Source: an uncultured Opitutaceae bacterium (GTDB lineage: Bacteria > Verrucomicrobiota > Verrucomicrobiia > Opitutales > Opitutaceae). Taken from it: a stretch of DNA of 46,392 bases. The position numbers and the translations under genes were made by a program. The notes beneath the pieces were generated by a model, which saw nothing but the letters and a program-made list of their open reading frames with translations, did no database searches and was not told the origin of the DNA. Each line of letters starts with the position of its first letter. The first letter of the stretch is position 1. The stretch covers positions 1 to 46,392 of the forward strand of contig CALAOT010000053.1 of the NCBI GenBank assembly GCA_937889545.1, written 5' to 3'. This document shows, one piece after another, positions 40,508 to 46,392 of the stretch.

Positions 40508-42720
40508 GCGCGATCCTTGAGGCGCCGCTGGGCAGGCGCTCCTTCCTGAAGATTGTGACCATGGCCGGTGGAGGCCTCGTCCTCGGATATTATGTCAGGC
40601 CTGAGGCCAGGGCCGACGCCGCCAAGGCGGACGTGAAGAACGCGGAGGGCTCATTCGCTCCAAACGCCTTCATCCGGATCGGTCCGGACGGGACCGTAAC
40701 CGTGTACTCCGCGCGGCCGGAGGTCGGCCAGGGGATAAAGACGTCGCTCCCGATGGTCGTCGCCGAGGAGCTCGGCGCAGACTGGGGGAGCGTGAAGGTG
40801 GTTTCGGCGCAGCTTGATCCGGTGTTTGGCCCGCAGTTCGCCGGCGGGAGCATGTCGACGCCCATGGACTACGCGGTGATGCGAAAGATGGGCGCCACCG
40901 CGCGCACGATCCTGGTCGAGGCCGCGGCCCAGACGTGGGGCGCGCCCGCCGGCGAATGCGTGGCGGCCGGCGGCATGGTCCGCCACACCCCTTCCGGGCG
41001 ATCGATCAAGTTTGGCGACCTGGTGGCGAAGGCGTCGACCCTTCCCGTGCCCGCCGAGGATTCCGTCAAGCTCAAGGATCCCAAGAACTTCACGCTCCTC
41101 GGATCGAGGATAGGCGGGGTCGACAACCCCAAGGTGGTCACCGGACAGCCTCTTTTCGGAATCGACCAGACGCGCCCCGGGATGGTGTACGCGGTCTACG
41201 AGAAGAGCCCGGTCTGGGGCGCCCGTCCGCTGAGCGCCAACCTGGACCAGGTCAGGGCGCTTCCCGGGGTCCGCGACGCCTTCATCATCGACCGGACCGT
41301 GCCCGAGAATGAGCTCACCGGCCTGGTGCCCGGGGTCGCGATCGTGGCCGACTCGACGTGGGCCGCGTTCAGCGCCCGCAGGCAGCTCAAGGTTCAGTGG
41401 GAGGAGGGCCGCTTCCCCGACAGCAGCTGGGACGACTTCGCACGGCAGGCCCGGGAGCTGGCGAATGCGGCGCCCGGCGCGAACAATGTCACCGAGGCGA
41501 GGAGGGACGGCGACCTTGACAAGGCCTTCGCCGGCGCGGCCCGGGTAGTCGAGGCCTCGTACTCCTATCCGTTCATCTCGCACGCGAATCTCGAGCCCCA
41601 GAACTGCCTCGCGCACGTGCAGGGGGACCGGGCCGAGGTTTGGGCACCGACCCAGGACCCCGAAGGCGCCCGCAGGCTGGCCTCGAAGGTGCTGGGCACC
41701 GCGCCGGAGAAGGTCCAGGTGAACATCACGCGCATCGGAGGCGGCTTCGGCCGCAGGCTCGACGCGGACCCGGTCGCCGAGGCGGTCGCGATCTCCCAGC
41801 GCGTCGGCCTCCCGGTCAAGCTGACCTGGAACCGCACCGACGACCTGCAGCACGACCATTACAGGCCGGGCGGCTTCCATTTCCTAAAGGGCGCCGTCGA
41901 TTCGAAGGGCGGGCTGAGCGCGTGGAGGAGCCACCACGTCGCCTTTGGGTCCAACATGGGCGCGGACGACTATCCCGCCCGCTTCGTGCCGAATTACCTT
42001 CTGCTCAACAGCAAGCTCGAGAACGGCATCCCGCAGGGGCCGTGGCGGGCGCCGGGCAGCAACACGTACGCCTGGGTGGTCTGCTGCTTCCTCGATGAGC
42101 TCGCCCGCGCCGCGGGCAGGGACCCCGTGGAGTTCAATCTCGCGCTGCTCGGGGACCGGGACCTTGTCCCCGGCTCAGGCGCCCGGGGCCGTCCCTACAA
42201 CGCCAGCCGCATGCGCAACGTCGTGCGCCAGGTCGCCGAGAAGGCCGGCTGGGGCAAGCCGCTCTCCCGGGGCAAGGGAATGGGGCTCGGCTACTACTTC
42301 TGCCACCAGGGCTATGTGGCGGAGGTGGCCGAGGTGACGGTTTCACCGAAGGGGGAGCTGAGGGTCGACCGCGTCGTGGCGGCCGTGGACGTCGGCTCCC
42401 AGATCGTCAACCTGAGCGGTGCGGAGAACCAGGTGCAGGGCGCAATCATCGACGGACTGAGCGCCGCATGGCTGCAGGAGCTCGACATCCGCCAGGGCCG
42501 CGTCGTCCAGGCCAATTTCGACGACTATACCATGCTGCGCATGAACGACGCGCCGCGCGCGATCGAGGTCCACTTCATCAAGACCGACTATCCCCCGACG
42601 GGACTGGGCGAGCCAGCTCTTCCGCCCCTTGCGCCCGCCGTGTACAACGCTATCTTTGCCGCCACCGGCAAGCGCGTCCGCCAGCTTCCGCTCTCCCGGA
42701 CCGACCTTTCGTGGTCCTGA
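40504..42720 (+). CDS. Molybdopterin-binding large subunit of a molybdenum hydroxylase (IorB type), Tat-exported
   Basis: 738 residues. The N-terminus ([21 protein letters not shown]) is a Tat signal, typical of IorB-type subunits. Later blocks are [38 protein letters not shown] (molybdopterin contact), GPWRAPGSN and the catalytic Glu in [17 protein letters not shown]. Members hydroxylate aldehydes, N-heterocycles or similar compounds using water. It forms a heterodimer with the 2Fe-2S subunit. With no FAD or cytochrome subunit encoded next to it, the electrons must go to a separate periplasmic acceptor. The next gene, XdhC-like, supplies sulfurated cofactor. The true substrate is unknown. 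Confidence 0.93.
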   Translation: MSAILEAPLGRRSFLKIVTMAGGGLVLGYYVRPEARADAAKADVKNAEGSFAPNAFIRIGPDGTVTVYSARPEVGQGIKTSLPMVVAEELGADWGSVKVVSAQLDPVFGPQFAGGSMSTPMDYAVMRKMGATARTILVEAAAQTWGAPAGECVAAGGMVRHTPSGRSIKFGDLVAKASTLPVPAEDSVKLKDPKNFTLLGSRIGGVDNPKVVTGQPLFGIDQTRPGMVYAVYEKSPVWGARPLSANLDQVRALPGVRDAFIIDRTVPENELTGLVPGVAIVADSTWAAFSARRQLKVQWEEGRFPDSSWDDFARQARELANAAPGANNVTEARRDGDLDKAFAGAARVVEASYSYPFISHANLEPQNCLAHVQGDRAEVWAPTQDPEGARRLASKVLGTAPEKVQVNITRIGGGFGRRLDADPVAEAVAISQRVGLPVKLTWNRTDDLQHDHYRPGGFHFLKGAVDSKGGLSAWRSHHVAFGSNMGADDYPARFVPNYLLLNSKLENGIPQGPWRAPGSNTYAWVVCCFLDELARAAGRDPVEFNLALLGDRDLVPGSGARGRPYNASRMRNVVRQVAEKAGWGKPLSRGKGMGLGYYFCHQGYVAEVAEVTVSPKGELRVDRVVAAVDVGSQIVNLSGAENQVQGAIIDGLSAAWLQELDIRQGRVVQANFDDYTMLRMNDAPRAIEVHFIKTDYPPTGLGEPALPPLAPAVYNAIFAATGKRVRQLPLSRTDLSWS

Positions 42721-42750
42721 CCCGGGCGCTGGTTTCTGAAGCAGCCCACT

Positions 42751-43749
42751 GTGAATGAGCTGCAGGCAATAGTCCGCCACCTCAACCGCGCCGGGGCCGG
42801 AAGCGTGCTCGCGACCCTGGTGACGGTCGAGGGATCCTCCTACCGAAGGCCCGGGGCGAGGATGCTCATCGCCGAGGGCGGCGTCCGGATCGGCTCGGTC
42901 AGCGGAGGATGCCTCGAGGAGGACCTGTTTGAGCGCTCCAAACGGGTCTCGGCAACCGGCAGGGCGCAACTCGTCGTCTACGACACAACGGCCGAGAACG
43001 ACCTTCTGTGGGGCGTGGGGCTCGGCTGCCACGGCGTCGTCCGCATCCTGCTCGAGCCCCTGCCCTCCCGCCCGGCCTGGGCAGCAGCCATCGCCGAGAA
43101 TCTGCGCACAGGCCGCGCAACCGAGCTTGCGGTCGTCTGGGACGGCCCCGCGGGGCCGCCGGGAACCATGCTCCGGGACGCGCATGCGGGAACCAGCCTC
43201 AAGGCGGAGTCCGGCGTCTTCAGCGAGACGGTCAAGCCGCCAACCCCGCTCTCCATCTTCGGGGCGGGTGACGACGCCCAGCCCCTGGCTCGCCTCGCGC
43301 AGGACCTCGGGTGGAGCGTGACCGTCGCGGATCCGCGGCCGGCGATGCCGACCGCGGCCCGGTTTCCCGGCGTGTCCGGGCTCGTGGCGGGCCCCGCGGA
43401 CGAGCTTGCCGCACGGGTCGCGCCAGCCCCGGGCTCCCTCGCCATCGTCATGACGCACCACTACGTGCACGACCGGCCGCTCCTGCGCCACCTTCTGCCG
43501 CTTCCTCTCGCCTACCTGGGGCTTCTTGGGCCAAGGGCGAGGGCGCAGAGGATCCTGGCGGACATCGCGGAGGAGGGCCTTGCCGTCACGCCAGCGATGC
43601 GGTTGCGCCTGCGCGCGCCCGTAGGACTCGACCTCGGGGCCGACGGCCCGCAGGAGGTCGCCCTGAGCGTCATCGCCGAAATGAAGGCCGTCCTCGCCGG
43701 CCGCGACGGCCGCCCGCTGCGCGACCGGACCCTCCCGATCCATGCCTGA
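42751..43749 (+). CDS. XdhC/CoxI-family molybdenum cofactor chaperone
   Basis: 332 residues starting at GTG 42751. The N-terminal domain has the XdhC hallmark GSSYRRPGARMLIAEGGVRIGSVSGGCLEEDLFE. The C-terminal part is a Rossmann fold (LSIFGAGDDAQPLARLAQDLGWSVTVADPR). XdhC binds Moco, helps add the terminal sulfido ligand and inserts it into xanthine-dehydrogenase-type enzymes. The gene lies 30 bases after the large subunit, and its end overlaps mocA by 8 bases, so the four genes form one unit. IorB-type enzymes generally depend on an XdhC-like partner. Confidence 0.92.
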   Translation: MNELQAIVRHLNRAGAGSVLATLVTVEGSSYRRPGARMLIAEGGVRIGSVSGGCLEEDLFERSKRVSATGRAQLVVYDTTAENDLLWGVGLGCHGVVRILLEPLPSRPAWAAAIAENLRTGRATELAVVWDGPAGPPGTMLRDAHAGTSLKAESGVFSETVKPPTPLSIFGAGDDAQPLARLAQDLGWSVTVADPRPAMPTAARFPGVSGLVAGPADELAARVAPAPGSLAIVMTHHYVHDRPLLRHLLPLPLAYLGLLGPRARAQRILADIAEEGLAVTPAMRLRLRAPVGLDLGADGPQEVALSVIAEMKAVLAGRDGRPLRDRTLPIHA

Positions 43750-44371
43750 GACGGCACCGGGCGCCCGGCCACCGTTCCGGCTGGGGGCAATCGTGCTCGC
43801 CGCCGGCGGGTCGTCGCGCATGGGAACCGTAAAGCAGCTCCTGGAATTGGACGGCAAGCCCCTCATCGTTAGGGCTGCCGACGCCGTGCTCGGATCGCCG
43901 GCCAGGCCGGTCGTGGTCGTGGTCGGGGCGCACGCCGAGATGGTCCGGGCTCCCATCGCCCGGCACCCGGTTTCCGTGGTGTTCAACCCGGAATGGGCCT
44001 CGGGCCTTGCCTCCTCGATCCGGGTGGGGCTGGCCGCCCTGCTGGCCGCCGAACCCGGGCTCGACGCGGTGCTCGTGGCGCTCTGCGACCAGCCGGCCCT
44101 GTCCCCCGAGGTCATCGGGAGTCTCGCCGCCCTTCACCGGGCGACGGGCCGGATTGCGGCCGCCCGCTACGGCGGGCGCAATGGCGCGCCGGCCGTGTTC
44201 GGCCGCGGGCACCTTGCGGCGCTCGGAGCCCTGGACGGGGACGAGGGCGCCCGCAGGATGCTCAACGGCGATCCCGAAGGCGTCGCGGCGGCGGACCTAC
44301 CCGAGATGGGAGCCGACCTGGACACGCCCGCCGACTGCCGGGGCTGGGCGAGCCGGCACTCGAAGCCGTGA
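43742..44371 (+). CDS. Molybdenum cofactor nucleotidyltransferase (MocA-like)
   Basis: 209 residues. The N-terminal nucleotide-binding signature GAIVLAAGGSSRMGTVKQLLELDGKPLI is that of MobA/MocA-type transferases, and the later LVALCDQPALSPEVI has the metal-binding Asp. MocA attaches CMP to molybdopterin, giving the MCD form used by IorAB-type hydroxylases; MobA would add GMP instead. Context favours CTP use (inference). The gene overlaps xdhC by 8 bases and closes the operon; a hairpin (44420-44438) follows 48 bases after the stop. Confidence 0.9.
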   Translation: MPETAPGARPPFRLGAIVLAAGGSSRMGTVKQLLELDGKPLIVRAADAVLGSPARPVVVVVGAHAEMVRAPIARHPVSVVFNPEWASGLASSIRVGLAALLAAEPGLDAVLVALCDQPALSPEVIGSLAALHRATGRIAAARYGGRNGAPAVFGRGHLAALGALDGDEGARRMLNGDPEGVAAADLPEMGADLDTPADCRGWASRHSKP

Positions 44372-44419
44372 CGTCATGCCGCGAGAGGATGCGGAGTATT
44401 GTCCTGTTCAGCAACGCGC

Positions 44420-44438
44420 CGGCGCAGTTGAAGCGCCG
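44420..44438. terminator. Stem-loop between mocA and the Dabb gene
   Basis: CGGCGC (44420-44425), loop AGTTGAA, GCGCCG (44433-44438), between two convergent genes. It could terminate both; no clear U-tract. Confidence 0.45.
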
Positions 44439-44447
44439 CTGGACCGC

Positions 44448-44750
44448 TCAGCCCTCCGAGTCGTAGACCTGCACCCTCACCCAGGACGCCTGGTTCCCCT
44501 CCACAAATGAAACGTGGATGGGATCGACCTGGTAGGCGTCGTGCGCGGCGGCGTTCCTGAAAAGGATCGTCAGGGCCACATCGAAGGTCTTGTCGGTCAC
44601 GCCGCGCTCCGGCGTGCCGGCCGGCGGGCCGATGTAGGTCTTCTCGACCGTCCGGACGGCGGCGAGTTTTCCGACCTCCGCTCTGAAGCGGGCGCGCTGG
44701 GCGCGCGTGAGTTCAGGCTTCAGCCAGAAGTAGACGGAGTGGACGAGCAT
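44448..44750 (-). CDS. Dabb-domain protein (stress-responsive alpha/beta barrel)
   Basis: 100 residues, a single Dabb ferredoxin-like domain. It begins MLVHSVYFWLKPELT as the family does (MxxHxVxFxLK) and continues with VALTILFRNAAAHDAYQVDPIHVSFVE. Members are small dimeric proteins, some of which are cyclases or monooxygenases for small molecules; most have no known substrate. It lies 13 bases downstream of priA and may be co-transcribed with it. Confidence 0.9.
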   Translation of the reverse strand: MLVHSVYFWLKPELTRAQRARFRAEVGKLAAVRTVEKTYIGPPAGTPERGVTDKTFDVALTILFRNAAAHDAYQVDPIHVSFVEGNQASWVRVQVYDSEG

Positions 44751-44763
44751 GGCGCCCTGCCTA

Positions 44764-46392
44764 TCAGACCAGGTTCATCGGGTCCACATCAAGAAACTGG
44801 GTGATGCCGTCCGGCCATTCGAACTCGTCCCTCATGCGCGAGAGCTCGCCGATGACCTTCGTCACGCTGTCGACGAAGTACCAGAGCTGCCAGCGGTACT
44901 CGTCGCGGATCTTCTCAAATGGCGCCGGCGCCGGGCCGCGGACCTCCGCGCGCCTGCCGAGGGCCTCCCGGACGCGCTTGGCCCACTGCTCGGCAAAGAA
45001 CCTGAGCTTGTCCGGGTTCGCGCCGCGGAAGAGATGCTGGATCAGGTGCCGCTGCGGCGGGTACCCGAATTCGCGGCGCACCGCGAGCTCGGCATCGGCG
45101 AATCCCGCGTAGTCCGCGTGGCGCGCAAACTGGATCGCCTCGGACTGCGGGGTGAAGCTCTGAACGACCACCTCGCCGGCCAGGTCGCCCCTTCCCGCCC
45201 GGCCCGCGACCTGGACGAGGAGCTGGAATGTCCGCTCGTTCGCGCGGAAATCCGGGATGTGCATCGAAAGGTCCGCATCCACGAGGCCGACGAGGGTCAC
45301 ATTGGGGAAATCCAGGCCCTTGCCGATCATCTGGGTTCCGACTAGGACATCGATCTTCCCGCTGCGGAAGTCGCCCAGAATCTCGCGGAAGCGGTTCTTC
45401 CTCGCCATCGCGTCTGTGTCCATCCGCTCGATCCTCGCCCTGGGAAGCACCCGCTTGACAGCCTCCTCCACGCGCTGGGTTCCGATCCCGCGCCAGCGTA
45501 TGTCGGGCGCACCGCACCGGGTGCAGCGCACGGGAGCCGGGCGCTGGTCGCCGCACAGGTGGCAGCGGAGCGTCTCGTCCGTGCGGTGGTAGGTCATCGA
45601 AACGCTGCAGTGGGGGCACTCCTCGACGTGCCCGCACTTCCGGCACTGCATCGAGGGCGAATAGCCGCGCCGATTGATGAAAAGGATGGTCTGCTCCCCG
45701 CGCTCGAACCTCGCCTGGATGGCGTCCACGAGAGAGCTCGACAGGGCCGCGACCCCGCGCTGGCGCGCCGCCTCGACGCGCATGTCGACCACCGTGAACG
45801 AGGGAAGGCTCCGGGAGTCGACCCTCTGGGTGAGCTCAAGGAGCCTGTATTTTCCCGAGAGGGCGTTGGCGTAGCTCTCGAGCGAGGGCGTCGCCGATCC
45901 CAGCAGGCACTGGGCGCCGCACAGCCGCGCCCGCATCACCGCAACGTCGCGGCCGTGGTACCTTGGGCTCTCGTCCTGCTTGTAGGCGGGCTCGTGCTCC
46001 TCGTCGACGACGATGAGCCGCAGGTTGCGGACCGGCGCGAAGACGGCTGACCTGGCGCCGACGGCGATGCGCACCTCGCCCGACGCGAGCGCCAGCCAGC
46101 CGTCGAGCCGCTCGCCCTCGCCCAGGTGGCTGTGCCAGACGACGCACCGGTGCCCCGGCGCGATCGCCTCGAGCCGCGAGCGCAGTCGCGCGACCGTCTG
46201 CGGCGTGAGCGCGACCTCGGGGACTAGGAGGATCACCCCGCCCCCCGATTCGAGCGCGGTCTGGATCGCCCGCAGGTAGACCTCCGTCTTGCCCGACCCC
46301 GTCACCCCGTGGAGAAGCGCAACGCCAAACTTCATCCCGGCGAGCGCCCCCGCGAGCGCCGCGGCCGCGGCGGCCTGCTCGGCGTTGAGGGC
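44764..46392 (-). CDS. priA: Primosomal protein N' (PriA helicase), 5' partial
   Basis: 542 codons are in the window and the frame runs off the right edge, so the N-terminal DNA-binding part is missing; full PriA is about 730 residues. It reloads the replicative helicase at stalled forks. Visible are Walker A ([16 protein letters not shown]), the DEEH box ([12 protein letters not shown]), helicase motifs including [11 protein letters not shown], and the family's two zinc sites ([14 protein letters not shown], and CHLCG with CTRCG). Later motifs are [36 protein letters not shown] and AGRAGRG. It ends in [11 protein letters not shown] helicase frame is intact throughout. Confidence 0.96.
   Translation of the reverse strand, partial: ALNAEQAAAAAALAGALAGMKFGVALLHGVTGSGKTEVYLRAIQTALESGGGVILLVPEVALTPQTVARLRSRLEAIAPGHRCVVWHSHLGEGERLDGWLALASGEVRIAVGARSAVFAPVRNLRLIVVDEEHEPAYKQDESPRYHGRDVAVMRARLCGAQCLLGSATPSLESYANALSGKYRLLELTQRVDSRSLPSFTVVDMRVEAARQRGVAALSSSLVDAIQARFERGEQTILFINRRGYSPSMQCRKCGHVEECPHCSVSMTYHRTDETLRCHLCGDQRPAPVRCTRCGAPDIRWRGIGTQRVEEAVKRVLPRARIERMDTDAMARKNRFREILGDFRSGKIDVLVGTQMIGKGLDFPNVTLVGLVDADLSMHIPDFRANERTFQLLVQVAGRAGRGDLAGEVVVQSFTPQSEAIQFARHADYAGFADAELAVRREFGYPPQRHLIQHLFRGANPDKLRFFAEQWAKRVREALGRRAEVRGPAPAPFEKIRDEYRWQLWYFVDSVTKVIGELSRMRDEFEWPDGITQFLDVDPMNLV

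Overview
The window looks like one end of a metagenome or draft contig from a high-GC Gram-negative bacterium, most likely Verrucomicrobiota (Opitutaceae-like). This placement is inferred from gene content: a TPR tail of a TMTC-like membrane glycosyltransferase, a FloA/NfeD operon, a DUF1080 fusion, a GH9 enzyme with a Tat-exported GH-like partner, and large multihaem cytochrome c/b fusions. No rRNA or tRNA is present to confirm it. Most starts lack a clear Shine-Dalgarno sequence. Bases 1-53 are not biological: they are the Illumina TruSeq index-6 adapter. Both outermost genes are partial: the TPR protein lacks its N-terminus and PriA is cut by the right edge.

Layout. 54-4.8 kb: TPR tail, a GT2 glycosyltransferase overlapping a secreted esterase, an AT-richer secreted orphan, a gene-poor stretch and a cupin. 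4.9-7.3 kb: a GH94 disaccharide phosphorylase (minus). 7.5-17.4 kb: two membrane-anchored multihaem cytochromes (13 and 11 CxxCH motifs, each with a cytochrome-b-like tail), flanking CutA, a CPBP protease, a zinc-ribbon/HNH protein, an OPT transporter and a secreted alpha/beta hydrolase. 17.5-21.4 kb (minus): a secreted beta-propeller, an SGNH-DUF1080 fusion and an amidohydrolase. 21.7-23.6 kb: a POT peptide transporter and apt. 23.7-25.2 kb (minus): an orphan pair of contractile-injection-system tube/hub-type genes, then the C-terminal half of a [NiFe]-hydrogenase maturation protease. 25.2-29.4 kb (minus): a tightly packed NfeD1b-NfeD-FloA-ILGPP-tail protein series with a GGQ release-factor-like gene downstream. 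29.6-31.5 kb: a class III cyclase and a small secreted protein. 31.6-36.4 kb: a Tat-exported glycosidase-like protein and a GH9 enzyme. 36.6-39.6 kb: a YVTN propeller, a LysE exporter and a LarA-type lactate racemase. 40.0-44.4 kb: a molybdenum hydroxylase operon (IorA/IorB-type subunits, XdhC, MocA). 44.4 kb to the end: a Dabb protein and partial priA.

How the genes fit together. The window is mainly plant- or microbe-polymer catabolism (GH94, GH9, esterases, peptide transporters) combined with periplasmic redox chemistry: two multihaem cytochromes that could exchange electrons with quinone, and a Tat-exported molybdenum hydroxylase with no FAD subunit that would need a periplasmic electron acceptor. 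The most unusual items are the two cytochromes built from repeated di-haem modules, the stand-alone injection-system tube/hub pair, the halved hydrogenase protease, a cyclase with a C-terminal extracytoplasmic domain, and a 9-bp inverted repeat overlapping an alternative hairpin upstream of the POT transporter.
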